In this document: piece after piece, positions 9,161 to 17,560 of the stretch
Layout of the letters: each line of letters opens with the position of its first letter
How positions within the stretch are numbered: the first letter of the stretch is position 1
Source: Lachnospiraceae bacterium
Lineage (GTDB): Bacteria > Bacillota > Clostridia > Lachnospirales > Lachnospiraceae
Assembly (NCBI GenBank): GCA_910574285.1
Contig: CAJTAL010000048.1
Location: 648-33,179, forward strand
Direction: 5' to 3'
DNA length: 32,532 bases
Notes under the pieces: generated by a model
What the model saw: only the letters and a program-made list of their open reading frames with translations
What the model was told of the DNA's origin: nothing
Databases searched by the model: none
Position numbers and translations under genes: made by a program

Positions 9161-10381
9161 CTATTCCTCATCATCTATTTCTTCGAATACGATATCTTCT
9201 TCATAGTCTACATCATATTCCTCTTCCTGATATGCCTCCTCATGCCCTTCTTCGTAATTCTCCTCGAATTCCTCATAAGAAGCGTCATATTCTTCTTCAT
9301 ACACACCTTCGCTTAATTCCAGATAATTTTCCGGAAGATCTCCGGACTCTATCGCCTGCGTTTCACTCTTAATGTCAATCTTATAACCTGTAAGTCTTGC
9401 CGCAAGCCTTGCATTCTGTCCTTCTTTCCCAATCGCAAGAGATAATTGATAATCCGGAACAATTACGCCTGCCGTCTTATCATCCGGATCTGCCATGACT
9501 GAGATGACCTTCGCAGGGCTTAGCGCATTCTCGATCAGAATCGCAGGATTATCGCTCCAATTGATAATATCGATCTTCTCGCCCCGCAGTTCATTCACGA
9601 TCGCATTTACTCTTGACCCGTTCAGTCCGACGCAGGCGCCCACCGGATCGACATCCGGGTCATTCGACCACACCGCGATCTTCGTTCTGCTCCCCGCTTC
9701 CCTGGCTATACTCTTGATCTCAACGATTCCGTCCTTTACCTCCGCCACTTCTGCTTCAAACAATCTCTTTACCAGCTCCGGATGGGTACGGGATACCAGA
9801 ATCTTCGGTCCTTTCGTCGTGTTTTTCACCTCTACGATATACAGCTTAACCCTCTCTGTCGGCTTAAAAACTTCTCCCTTAACCTGTTCGTTCTCTGTCA
9901 GCATTGCGTCGGCCTTACCCAGATTGATGCTGACATTCCTGCCCACATAACGCTGAACGATTCCTGTAACGATATCTTTCTCTTTCTCAAAATACTGATC
10001 ATATACTACCTTACGCTCTTCCTCCCTGATCTTCTGGAGAATCAGATTCTTGGCATTCTGGGTTGCTATACGCCCGAAGGATTTTGATTCAATCGGTATC
10101 TGCACGATATCTCCCAGTTCATATCTGCTGTCGATTCCTTTCGCATCTTCGTAACTAATCTCCTCCAGCTTATCTTCTACCTCTTCAACCACAACCTTTT
10201 CTGCGTAAAGTTGATATTCACACGTTGTTCTGTTCATATCTACTTTAATATTGTCTGCTTTTCCAAAATGATTCTTACAGGCGTTCAGCAGAGAATTCTC
10301 GATTGCATCCAGCAGAGTCTCTTTGCTGATCTCTTTCTCTTCCTCCAATATATTCAACGCCTCTAGCAATTCTGTGTTCAT
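9161..10381 (-). CDS. nusA: Transcription termination/antitermination protein NusA
   Basis: NusA binds RNA polymerase and nascent RNA and tunes pausing, termination and antitermination. The 406-residue product has the N-terminal polymerase-binding domain (to about residue 130), an S1 domain (GIVQRYVGRNVSINLGKADA) and two KH domains, with DPVGACVGLNGSRVNAIVNEL in KH1 and LAIGKEGQNARLAARLTGYKI in KH2. After about residue 350 comes a very acidic Glu/Tyr/Asp tail in place of the AR repeats found in proteobacteria. The tail is of low complexity and variable in Bacillota. GGAGGAG precedes the ATG. It follows rimP after 59 bp. Confidence 0.97.
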   Translation of the reverse strand: MNTELLEALNILEEEKEISKETLLDAIENSLLNACKNHFGKADNIKVDMNRTTCEYQLYAEKVVVEEVEDKLEEISYEDAKGIDSRYELGDIVQIPIESKSFGRIATQNAKNLILQKIREEERKVVYDQYFEKEKDIVTGIVQRYVGRNVSINLGKADAMLTENEQVKGEVFKPTERVKLYIVEVKNTTKGPKILVSRTHPELVKRLFEAEVAEVKDGIVEIKSIAREAGSRTKIAVWSNDPDVDPVGACVGLNGSRVNAIVNELRGEKIDIINWSDNPAILIENALSPAKVISVMADPDDKTAGVIVPDYQLSLAIGKEGQNARLAARLTGYKIDIKSETQAIESGDLPENYLELSEGVYEEEYDASYEEFEENYEEGHEEAYQEEEYDVDYEEDIVFEEIDDEE

Positions 10382-10440
10382 TGTATTCTCCTCCTAACTC
10401 TGATACTTAATCTATCTCTACGAAAACTCTTACAGGTTTC

Positions 10441-10908
10441 TTAAAAATCAAACGCCAGACGAATCAGTGCAATATCACTTTTGTCAAATATCTTTTCAGT
10501 TCCATCTCCTGTCTCTATCGTTACCGTATTCTCATCATATCCCTTTAATATACCGATAAATTCTTTCTGCTTCTCAATCATACGGTATGTCCTGATCTCA
10601 ACTTCCGCTCCCAGGCTTCTTTTATAATCCTTCTCCTTCTTCAAAGGTCTCCCGAGTCCTGGAGAACTGACCTCCAGAATATACGCGTCTTCAATATAAT
10701 CCTTTTCATCCAGTTGATCCGAAAGCTTTCGGCTCACCGCCTCACAATCATCTATCGTGATACCGCCCGGCTTATCAATATATGCCCGAAGATACCACGA
10801 ACTGCCTTCCTTCACATATTCCACATCTACGAGTTCGAATCCATGCTCTTCTATGATGGGCAGCAGAATCTCTTCCGTCTTCTGTTCGTACTGTTCTCTC
10901 TTTGTCAA
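10441..10908 (-). CDS. rimP: Ribosome maturation factor RimP
   Basis: RimP helps mature the 30S subunit and opens the rimP-nusA-infB operon. The sequence shows the N-terminal EQKTEEILLPIIEEHGFELV stretch, WYLRAYIDKPGGITIDDCE and the hallmark EVSSPGLGRPLKKEKDY, followed by the C-terminal SH3-like part. Two in-frame TTG codons compete as start. I chose the one at 10908 (155 residues) because the GGAGG at 10918-10922 lies 9 nt upstream of it but only 3 nt upstream of the TTG at 10914. Both starts are non-ATG. Confidence 0.95.
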   Translation of the reverse strand: MTKREQYEQKTEEILLPIIEEHGFELVDVEYVKEGSSWYLRAYIDKPGGITIDDCEAVSRKLSDQLDEKDYIEDAYILEVSSPGLGRPLKKEKDYKRSLGAEVEIRTYRMIEKQKEFIGILKGYDENTVTIETGDGTEKIFDKSDIALIRLAFDF

Positions 10909-10974
10909 TCTCAAATTCCTCCTTCAAGAAACCAATGAAAACCATCTTTTGCAAAAATGAATGGCACTCAACAA

Positions 10975-11002
10975 AGAAGAGTGAACTTACGTCCACTCTT
11001 CT
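10975..11002 (-). promoter_or_regulatory. Leader hairpin of the rimP-nusA-infB operon
   Basis: AGAAGAGTG (10975-10983) and CACTCTTCT (10994-11002) form a perfect 9-bp stem with a 10-nt loop, beginning about 20 nt into the predicted transcript. On the minus strand it is followed by TTGTTGAGTG and a later T-rich run, so it could act as a leader terminator or attenuator. NusA is known to regulate its own operon in some bacteria; a link here is inference. Confidence 0.55.
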
Positions 11003-11029
11003 GCCGATTCCCTTATGTAACTGATTGCA

Positions 11030-11058
11030 AGTATAGCACTTTATCCTTGTAAAATCAA
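11030..11058 (-). promoter_or_regulatory. Sigma-A-type promoter of the rimP operon
   Basis: TTGATT (11053-11058) and TATACT (11030-11035) are spaced by 17 bp on the minus strand. The predicted start near 11023 gives a leader of about 115 nt containing the hairpin at 10975-11002. Confidence 0.7.
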
Positions 11059-11095
11059 GGCTTTTTTGAAAATAATCCCTCTTATCACAAAATCG

Positions 11096-12232
11096 TTATC
11101 CATGTATCTGAAGCAGTTTAGCCTTTAATTCCTGCTCAAGCCTTTGCATCTCCTGCTCTGCCTGCGCCCTCTTCTGCCTGCCTTCCCGCTGGATCTGCAT
11201 CACCTCATCCAGCGTCGAGATCAGCGTCTCATTCGTAGCTTTCAGTGTCTCGATCTCCACAATGCCTCTCTCAGATTCCCTGGCCGTCTCGGTCACCGCA
11301 AGTTTCAGTTTCTCCGCATTCCTTCTGAGAAGCTCATTCGTCATATCCGTCACTTCCCTCTGTGCGGCTGCGGCCTGCGCGGAATGCTCAATCCCAAGCG
11401 TCAGAACCATCTGGCTCTTCCAAAGCGGAATCGTATTTACGACCGTAGACTGAATCTTCTCCACCATCAAAGTATCATTGCCTTGTACCAGACGCATCTG
11501 CGGAGCCGTCTGCATGGAAATCGTCCTGGTAAGCTCCAGATCATGAATCTTCTTCTCAAACCGATTACACATACCGTCCAGATCCCTCGCGGCCTGCGCA
11601 TCCTCCGCAAGTCCTGTACGGGACGCTTTTTCCAACAACTGTAAGAGACGGCCGTTTCTCACCTCCGCCAGCTTCTTCTTCCCCGCCAGGATGTACATGG
11701 TCAGCTCTTTATAATATGTCAGATTCAATTCATACATCTTATCTAACACCGCAATATCTTTTAACAGGCGAACCTTATGAGATTCCAGAACCTTGCATAT
11801 CTGATTGATATTCACTTCCGCCTTTGCGTATTTGGCCTTTGCCGACCGTATTTTTCCTGAACTTTTTTTGAAAACACCCAGGAATCCTTTCTCCTCTTCC
11901 TCGTCAAAATCCCGTAACTCCTTCACAACATCTGAGAGCAGTCCACCGATCTCTCCTAAGTCCTTCGTTCTCACATTCTCAAGCGCCGACTCGGAGAAAT
12001 CCGCCATCTTCTTCTGGGTTCCTGCTCCATACTGCAGAATCGCCCCGGAATTTGTCAGATCAATCTGCGCGGCGAATGCATCCACAGCCCTTCGCTCATC
12101 CTCTGACAGCATACTCTCATCAAATACCGCCGCTTTCGGTTCTGCCGCCGTCCGTGTCTCTTTCTCTTCCTTCTTAAATGGCTCCAAAGTAAGCTCCGGA
12201 ACCGTCTGAAACTGTCCAAATTCATGATCCAT
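11096..12232 (-). CDS. Toxic anion resistance (TelA/KlaA family) protein
   Basis: This 378-residue cytoplasmic, helix-rich protein belongs to the TelA family, named for tellurite resistance on IncP plasmids and widespread in Bacillota chromosomes. It shows long predicted coiled coils (for example ERRAVDAFAAQIDLTNS near the N-terminus and the Gln/Glu-rich last 50 residues) and the family stretch MVEKIQSTVVNTIPLWKSQM followed by VLTLGIEH. A GGAGGG site precedes the ATG. It lies 42 bp downstream of the XpaC-like gene, a common pairing that suggests a joint role in envelope stress. A direct role in tellurite resistance should not be assumed. Confidence 0.92.
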   Translation of the reverse strand: MDHEFGQFQTVPELTLEPFKKEEKETRTAAEPKAAVFDESMLSEDERRAVDAFAAQIDLTNSGAILQYGAGTQKKMADFSESALENVRTKDLGEIGGLLSDVVKELRDFDEEEEKGFLGVFKKSSGKIRSAKAKYAKAEVNINQICKVLESHKVRLLKDIAVLDKMYELNLTYYKELTMYILAGKKKLAEVRNGRLLQLLEKASRTGLAEDAQAARDLDGMCNRFEKKIHDLELTRTISMQTAPQMRLVQGNDTLMVEKIQSTVVNTIPLWKSQMVLTLGIEHSAQAAAAQREVTDMTNELLRRNAEKLKLAVTETARESERGIVEIETLKATNETLISTLDEVMQIQREGRQKRAQAEQEMQRLEQELKAKLLQIHG

Positions 12233-12274
12233 ACGTGTTTCCCTCCATCTCTCGCACTCTATCCGTCAGACTCC

Positions 12275-13453
12275 TCATTTTCTCAGGCCGTCGTCTGTAA
12301 GCCCTTCCTGCGCCAGAAGAGTCTGCAGAACGGATATATCCGAAGATACGTCCCATGCAGTCTCCTGGAACATGCCGTCTAAAAGCTTTTCAAATGCTAC
12401 ATTCAGTGTATCCAATGTTGCTTCGATCTCTTTCTTTGAAGAACGAATATTCTCACCGGCAACCGGCTGCGCCTCCATCTCCTGATAGGCCTCTAAAAGC
12501 TTTACCGTCGTCGGCAGATAATACTCCATCAACTTATGGATATCGTCTACCGATTCCGGATTCTGCTCCACCCGATGGAAGATCCGGTTCACCAACAGTT
12601 CCATACGCGATATCTTCGCGGAGATCTCCTCACCGTGAATCGCATCGTTGCACGCATGAATCTTCCTGATATAAGTATCTCCTTCTACAATTACTCTCTG
12701 CACCTCCGGCGGAAGCTTCGTTCCGCCTAGTCCTGACGCTTCGGACTCTCTCTCATCCTGTCTGTCTAATCCTGACGCTTCTGCTTCCCTCTCGATCTGT
12801 TTCCTCTGCGCTTCGGCCTGCAGATACTGCCGATACATCCCGTCGCTTACGATCAGACATGTCCTCTGTTCATCCAGATGTCCCTGCAGAAACCATCCTC
12901 TCGAAAACATATCTTCCAGATCTCTCGCCACATACCTGGCATTTTTTTTCACCGCCTTTGAAAGTTCCTGGATATTACAATACTCTCTCTTCCCCAGGAC
13001 ACGGATATATGTTCGGAATCTTCGGATTCTGGCACGGATGCCTGTCCCGCACCCGCATATCACAAACCCGGCGACTCCCATGCTTAAGAAAAGAGCCATG
13101 ACCGCAATCTCCGGAATTCCATATCCGCCAGCCAGCCATGCAGTAACGGCAAAGAATAAAAATGCGGTGGAGCACATACCTCCTATAACTGCTCCTAACA
13201 CTGTCGTAACCGTTCCTCTTACCTGCACAGAAGTAACCTGCCGATACAGGACGGGCGGCTTAGGTCTTCGATTCACGGCCTGTACACTCTTAATATTCCT
13301 CGAAACGGCGCCGACCGCATCGTTGACCGTATTCGTAATTGTCTGATTCAGTTTTCTGAAATCCTGAGAATCAACTGCATTCTGCACTGTCTTGCGGATA
13401 TCCTCTCCGAACCTTTCCAAATCCCGATAAATCATCTCATCCACCACTCTCAT
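12275..13453 (-). CDS. XpaC-like protein (5-bromo-4-chloroindolyl phosphate hydrolysis family)
   Basis: The 392-residue product has a polar N-terminus (about residues 1-80), two adjacent hydrophobic segments (about 80-150, VTTVLGAVIGGMCSTAFLFF and PEIAVMALFLSMGVAGFVIC) and a long charged helical C-terminus. This is the layout of XpaC-family proteins, usually encoded next to telA. The enzyme-like family name comes from a phenotype; no phosphatase motif is visible. Near residues 222-245 an EASGL unit occurs twice, an imperfect local duplication. The start is uncertain: the ATG at 13453 has no clear ribosome binding site, whereas the ATG six codons later (13435) follows GGTGG. A promoter lies at 13481-13509. 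Confidence 0.85.
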   Translation of the reverse strand: MRVVDEMIYRDLERFGEDIRKTVQNAVDSQDFRKLNQTITNTVNDAVGAVSRNIKSVQAVNRRPKPPVLYRQVTSVQVRGTVTTVLGAVIGGMCSTAFLFFAVTAWLAGGYGIPEIAVMALFLSMGVAGFVICGCGTGIRARIRRFRTYIRVLGKREYCNIQELSKAVKKNARYVARDLEDMFSRGWFLQGHLDEQRTCLIVSDGMYRQYLQAEAQRKQIEREAEASGLDRQDERESEASGLGGTKLPPEVQRVIVEGDTYIRKIHACNDAIHGEEISAKISRMELLVNRIFHRVEQNPESVDDIHKLMEYYLPTTVKLLEAYQEMEAQPVAGENIRSSKKEIEATLDTLNVAFEKLLDGMFQETAWDVSSDISVLQTLLAQEGLTDDGLRK

Positions 13454-13480
13454 TGCTTTTCTTTTGCTTAGAATGTTTTT

Positions 13481-13509
13481 ATTGTATCACAATCATTCCC
13501 TGTCAGCAA
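13481..13509 (-). promoter_or_regulatory. Promoter of the xpaC-telA unit
   Basis: TTGCTG (13504-13509) and TACAAT (13481-13486) are 17 bp apart on the minus strand, about 30 bp from the first ATG. Confidence 0.6.
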
Positions 13510-13545
13510 CTTAAGTTTCGGTATGAATACTTTTAAGTAACACTT

Positions 13546-15711
13546 TTAATCTTCCACCCTGATCTGCGTAACCGCTGTTTCCAGTTTCACCTGCTTTCTG
13601 ATGTCTCCCGTACAGATTGTATAAGTTTCGCCGGTCTTTAATTCCGGTGAAGATACGGCGAACCACTGTGCCGTTTTCTCTGCAGTGATCTCGGCGATGG
13701 ATTCTCCGCTGCCGTTATATACAGAAAGGACAGTACCGGCTTCCATCGGTTCGCTCATGTTCCATACAAGTACCGGCTGCGTGGAATCATCACTTGGATT
13801 CTGCGCCATTCCTATGCTTCCTGTCCCCGTAAATGCCCCGCCTGTCACTTTACATACGGATGCGAAATCCAACGTAGCATTCCCTCCGCTGACCGGACCA
13901 TGAACCGTGAGAGTCCCACCGTTGATAAAGATGTCCCCATTGGCATCCAGTCCGTCGCCGTCGGCATCGACGTACACATTTCCTCCGTTAAACGTCATGA
14001 CAGCCCCCTGGTCCTCTTCTGGAAATCCTTTTTTTACATCCATGCTTTTTTGCTCATCTTCGGCGCTTTCATCCTTAGAGGCGGCCGCGTTGATACCGTC
14101 GTCAGAAGCTATAATCCGAATATCCCCGCCGTTGACCGTGATCTCAAATCCCTCTATCCCTTCATAACTTTGCGAAATATCAAGAACGCCTCCGTTAACC
14201 GTCAGTTTTTGCCCCGCATGGACTCCGTCATCCCCTGTGCTGACTGAAAATGTACCCGCCTCAATCGTTATATTCTGGTCGCTGTGTATCGCGTCGTCAC
14301 AGGAGTCCAGAGAATATTCCCCTCCTGCAATGATCAGATCCACATATGATTTCAAAGCTTTAGAGCTGCCGGAATCGGACTCGTCTCCATCTGCCGGTAT
14401 CGTACCTTCTTCTGATGGAGTCATCTGCTCTTCTGATTCTCCCTCCGGCGGCGCCATTCCTTCTCCTGGCTCCCCTTCCGGCGGTGTCATCTGCTCTCTC
14501 ATGTCCTCTTCCGGCGGTGTCATCCCCTCTCTCATGTCTCCTTCCGGCGGCGTCATCTTTTCTCTCATGTCTCCTTCCGGCGGTGTCATCTGCTCTCTCA
14601 TGTCTCCTTCCGGCGGCGTCATCTGCTCTCTCATGTCTCCTTCCGGCGGCGTCATCTCTTCTCTCATGTCTCCATCTTCCGGCATATTCTCCGGAGGCAT
14701 CCCCGTTCCGCGATCTCCCGGTATCTCGGATATCTCGGATGTCTTCCTTGCGTTCCCGCTTCCCCCATCCGCTGTGATATCTATATTTCCGTCATTGATC
14801 CGAAGAAGCGTCTCCGCCTGAATCCCGTCGCCTCCCGATGTAATCTCAAAGGAACCCTTTTCAATCAAAATATAGCCTTTATCCGACTCTTTTGCATTTG
14901 ACGCTTTCATCCCGTCGTCGCCGCTCTCGATTGTAAAGTTCCCGTTTTTTACCGATATGCTGTCCTTTCCTACAATCCCGTCGTCCGCCGCCGAGACGAC
15001 GTATGTGCCGGTGACAAATTTCAGATCGTCCTTACAATGAACCGCATGATTATAATTTCCGGTAACATTCAAAATTCCCGTTCCGTTAAAAGTCAAGTCA
15101 TCCTTGGAAAAGACCGCCGCATCCGGTTCGTCATCCCCTTCATTCTCATACTGATAATCCTCAGCGTCTGCAAAAGTATTCTCCGTACCCTCTGCCAGGA
15201 TCACAATCACATTGCCCCCTTTGCTGTAAAAAGGCGAAGAAGTTCCGCAGGTAACACTGACGCCGTCAAGAACCAGCCTGACCGTCTCCTCCTTCTTTGC
15301 ATCCACAATGATCTGCCCATCCTCAAGTGTTCCTGATAAGATATACGTTCCTTCTCCCGTGATCGTAACTCTGCTCCCCTCAATCTCTATATAATCCATA
15401 CCGCCGCCCGCAGCAGACGCATTCTCTTCGGATACAGAATCCCCGGACTCTGTATCCCTTCCTACCTCGGCAGATATCCTGTCACCCTCAAGACTCAGAT
15501 AAACAGCATTATCTTCCTCCCAGGTATCATCAAGCTTATCTTCACTGTATTTTCCTTCTGTCAACGTAACGGTACTGACAGACGCGTGTCCGGCGTTATC
15601 CAGACTGCTTCCGGCATCCGCCTCCTTCGTTTCTGCTTTCTGTGTGCATCCTGTCATACTGCTTATCAGCAATAAGCCCGTCAAAAGCGCCAATCTCTTC
15701 TTGTTCTTCAT
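13546..15711 (-). CDS. Cthe_2159-like carbohydrate-binding beta-helix lipoprotein
   Basis: The 721-residue product starts with a lipoprotein signal peptide: basic MKNKKR, a hydrophobic core and a lipobox ending at Cys22 (SMTGC). It should be anchored outside the cytoplasmic membrane. Residues 100-310 and 450-700 form regular short-strand repeats with DDG(I/V/M) turns (DDGIVGKD, DDGMKASN, GDGIQAE, DDGVHAGQ, DDGINAA, GDGLDANGD). These fit the parallel beta-helix of the Cthe_2159 family, described as calcium- and acidic-polysaccharide-binding. Between the halves (about 348-436) lies an 11-residue tandem repeat around MTPPEGDMREQ, a probable surface-exposed linker. It is the last gene of an operon with DUF4956 (12 bp upstream) and VTC genes, a grouping seen in other Bacillota, often with CotH kinases. 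Ligand unknown. Confidence 0.88.
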   Translation of the reverse strand: MKNKKRLALLTGLLLISSMTGCTQKAETKEADAGSSLDNAGHASVSTVTLTEGKYSEDKLDDTWEEDNAVYLSLEGDRISAEVGRDTESGDSVSEENASAAGGGMDYIEIEGSRVTITGEGTYILSGTLEDGQIIVDAKKEETVRLVLDGVSVTCGTSSPFYSKGGNVIVILAEGTENTFADAEDYQYENEGDDEPDAAVFSKDDLTFNGTGILNVTGNYNHAVHCKDDLKFVTGTYVVSAADDGIVGKDSISVKNGNFTIESGDDGMKASNAKESDKGYILIEKGSFEITSGGDGIQAETLLRINDGNIDITADGGSGNARKTSEISEIPGDRGTGMPPENMPEDGDMREEMTPPEGDMREQMTPPEGDMREQMTPPEGDMREKMTPPEGDMREGMTPPEEDMREQMTPPEGEPGEGMAPPEGESEEQMTPSEEGTIPADGDESDSGSSKALKSYVDLIIAGGEYSLDSCDDAIHSDQNITIEAGTFSVSTGDDGVHAGQKLTVNGGVLDISQSYEGIEGFEITVNGGDIRIIASDDGINAAASKDESAEDEQKSMDVKKGFPEEDQGAVMTFNGGNVYVDADGDGLDANGDIFINGGTLTVHGPVSGGNATLDFASVCKVTGGAFTGTGSIGMAQNPSDDSTQPVLVWNMSEPMEAGTVLSVYNGSGESIAEITAEKTAQWFAVSSPELKTGETYTICTGDIRKQVKLETAVTQIRVED
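14404..14670 (-). repeat. 33-bp tandem repeat inside the lipoprotein gene
   Basis: The stretch encodes about eight copies of an 11-residue unit of the MTPPEGDMREQ type. Six keep MTPPE exactly and two toward the C-terminal end are degenerate (MAPPE, MTPSE). The period is 33 bp, so gain or loss of copies keeps the frame and would only change linker length. Confidence 0.9.
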
Positions 15712-15723
15712 TCATCCTCACCT

Positions 15724-16398
15724 CTATAATTCTTCCTGTATCGCGGCTCTTCGCCCGCAGACAATCGTCAGGTTTCCGTTCCTGCACCGAATCGCGTCCA
15801 GCATCTCTTTCTCCCTTCGGATATCCTTAAGTGTAATATGATATTCCAGCTCATACATACTCCCAAGATTCGTCGTCTTCACCCTCTGCAGGCTGCACCG
15901 GTCCGTATACTCTCGAAAAATATCGTCGAAGATCTCCGTATAATCCAGATGTTCCGCTATCGTAATCCGAAGATCCTTATTCTCCTGCTTCGACTCTCCA
16001 AAACGTGTCTTCCCTAACAGCAAAAACACCCCGCCTATCATGATCGTCATAACGACGGCAAAACTAAGGAAGCCAGTCCCGGTAGCCAATCCTACCGCCA
16101 TGGCAAAGAAAATGACAGCCATTTCCTTCGAGGAACCCGGAACCGAACGAAACCGCACCAGACTGAATGCCCCAAGCACCGCTACACTGGTTCCAAGATT
16201 CCCGTTCACAAGCATAATAACCATCTGAACCAACACCGGAAGCAGTGTAAGCGTCACCATAAAATTTTTACTGCATGCTCCCTGTGCACCATAGATCACC
16301 GCGATCAGAAGCCCCAGCAATATGGAAACCAGCATACACAGCAATGCATTCTGAACTGTCAGACTTCCCTCTACCCCTGTTAATATACTTGAAAACAT
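15724..16398 (-). CDS. DUF4956 membrane protein
   Basis: This 224-residue protein matches the DUF4956 family. About four membrane segments lie in residues 15-135 (ALLCMLVSILLGLLIAVIYG, the LTLLPVLVQMVIMLV segment, FFAMAVGLATGTGFL and VVMTIMIGGVFLLLG). The conserved GAFSLVRFRSVPGSSKEMA loop sits in the middle. The C-terminal 80 residues are soluble and predicted cytoplasmic. The gene overlaps the VTC gene by 19 bp, indicating translational coupling. Function is unknown; steady co-occurrence with VTC-domain proteins suggests a shared membrane complex. Confidence 0.9.
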   Translation of the reverse strand: MFSSILTGVEGSLTVQNALLCMLVSILLGLLIAVIYGAQGACSKNFMVTLTLLPVLVQMVIMLVNGNLGTSVAVLGAFSLVRFRSVPGSSKEMAVIFFAMAVGLATGTGFLSFAVVMTIMIGGVFLLLGKTRFGESKQENKDLRITIAEHLDYTEIFDDIFREYTDRCSLQRVKTTNLGSMYELEYHITLKDIRREKEMLDAIRCRNGNLTIVCGRRAAIQEEL

Positions 16399-17135
16399 AT
16401 CTGTTTCTCCTCTCTTTCCATTTCGTTTTCTACGAATCTGTTATGTCTATGCTCCGCCAAATGACCATACACCGCTCCGTATTTTGAAAAGGATATCGGA
16501 TAGATCATGAGCTCTCCCAGAAGATTCGCAAGCCACATAGGATACGCATCCGACACTTTGATTTCCATCAGATACTCCCCCGGATTCAGGATCTCGCATT
16601 CCCCGTCATAAGAAAGCTCCAGCCGGTGGCTTCGGCTCCTGATATTTCTGTCTATTGTGATTCTTAAATTTTCGTCCCCATTTCCTATAAACGCCTCTCT
16701 GTCATAGGCCAGATATACCTTCGGCCTGGGTTGATAGAACCGGATAAAATAGTCTATCTCTCTTAAAATCTGAGACTTTTTTTCCATAAATATTCCTGAT
16801 TCCAGATATATACGTGCCTGCGTTATAGGAAGTTTCGCCCTTCTTTTATAGACCACCCCCCCCTGATATTTTTTCTTGATCTCAAGGAATACCTCACTGT
16901 CATCTCCTATCTCCCCATAGCCTCGCAGACGAAGCTTCTCTTTATATTTCGGTTTATCTATTGATCTGCGGATCAGATCATAATGAGAAGTGTCGTAATA
17001 AATATTACGGATTGTATGTAACCCATATTCATCTCTGTGGATTCTCTCCTCTGCAGCATGCAGAAACATATCATATTGTTTCTGGTTCAGACGATACTTC
17101 TTCTCCACCCGTTCAAATACGTTCTGGTTCCTCAT
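16380..17135 (-). CDS. VTC-domain protein (polyphosphate polymerase-like)
   Basis: The 251-residue product is a stand-alone VTC domain, the tunnel fold that makes polyphosphate in the yeast vacuolar transporter chaperone complex. The basic and acidic tunnel residues appear in the expected places: ERVEKKYRL at the start, YYDT, KEKLRLRGYG, VFLEIKKKYQG, YKRRAKLP and a late YLMEIKVSDAYP. I chose the ATG at 17135 rather than 17213 because AAAGGAG lies just upstream and the family begins at FERVEKKYR; the longer frame would run into a leader hairpin. It is the first gene of the operon with DUF4956 and the beta-helix lipoprotein. Whether it makes polyphosphate or uses another substrate is not known. 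Confidence 0.9.
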   Translation of the reverse strand: MRNQNVFERVEKKYRLNQKQYDMFLHAAEERIHRDEYGLHTIRNIYYDTSHYDLIRRSIDKPKYKEKLRLRGYGEIGDDSEVFLEIKKKYQGGVVYKRRAKLPITQARIYLESGIFMEKKSQILREIDYFIRFYQPRPKVYLAYDREAFIGNGDENLRITIDRNIRSRSHRLELSYDGECEILNPGEYLMEIKVSDAYPMWLANLLGELMIYPISFSKYGAVYGHLAEHRHNRFVENEMEREEKQICFQVY

Positions 17136-17178
17136 TTTTTGAATCTCCTTTATAAATTTATGACCGACTCCGATTTCT

Positions 17179-17277
17179 GAACGGATGACGCCGTCTGCAT
17201 TGTCACTCTGCAAAGCAGCGGAAGGAGATACGGCTATACTGCACAGCCGATGACAAGACAGACGGCATCACCCGTTC
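17179..17277 (-). promoter_or_regulatory. Long hairpin leader of the VTC operon
   Basis: Positions 17179-17205 and 17251-17277 pair over 27 positions. The central GCCGTCTG and TTGTCA blocks match exactly, two positions become G-U pairs in the minus-strand RNA, and there is one 2-nt internal mismatch. A smaller inner stem (GGCT with AGCC) sits in the 45-nt loop. The predicted transcript starts near 17304, so the hairpin fills most of the roughly 170-nt leader. No T-run follows it, so it is not a simple terminator. It matches no riboswitch class I recognise. Confidence 0.6.
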
Positions 17278-17310
17278 AATATGAATATGTCAAGTACATG
17301 AAACATTGTA

Positions 17311-17339
17311 ATTATAAAATATGGGAAAAATATGGTGAA
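17311..17339 (-). promoter_or_regulatory. Promoter of the VTC operon
   Basis: A perfect TATAAT (17311-17316, minus strand) is 17 bp from TTCACC (17334-17339). It is the best promoter candidate upstream of the VTC gene. Confidence 0.6.
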
Positions 17340-17345
17340 ACTGTG

Positions 17346-17366
17346 AAAAAAAGGTGAAGCTCACCT
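17346..17366 (-). terminator. Terminator at the chromosome/mobile-region border
   Basis: AGGTGA and TCACCT form a 6-bp stem with a 3-nt loop (17352-17366), followed on the minus strand by seven T. It would stop minus-strand transcription from the mobile region just before the VTC promoter. Confidence 0.6.
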
Positions 17367-17429
17367 CAACCAAAACGGTATACTAAGTATTGATTTTATA
17401 GGACTTTAAGCATGACGTAAATAATTTTC

Positions 17430-17560
17430 TTGAATCCTGCTGCTAGATGTGCTATATTATGAATAGAAAAGGAGTAACCGCCCACAAAGTGGTTGACCTC
17501 CTGAATATCTATGTAAGCCTACCCCGACCGACCAAGTACAAGGTAGGCTTATTTATTTTC
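17430..17560 (+). ncRNA. Orphan type I antitoxin RNA (copy 1) with promoter
   Basis: TTGAAT (17430-17435) and TATATT (17453-17458) are 17 bp apart and would start an RNA near 17465. The RNA contains a first hairpin (AGGAG with CTCCT, 17470-17502) and a terminator (AAGCCTACC with GGTAGGCTT, 17515-17550) followed by a T-rich tail. The same design with near-identical hairpin core (CCGCCCACAAAGTGG) is found in the complete locus near 27264-27392. The toxin that should face it is deleted (see 17553-17594), so this is an orphan antitoxin that might still act in trans on the intact copy. Identification is by internal comparison within the window. Confidence 0.65.

Noticed and set aside
14237-14821. 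Long plus-strand frames opposite the lipoprotein repeats.
   Set aside because: They arise from the 33-bp tandem repeat, which keeps all frames open.
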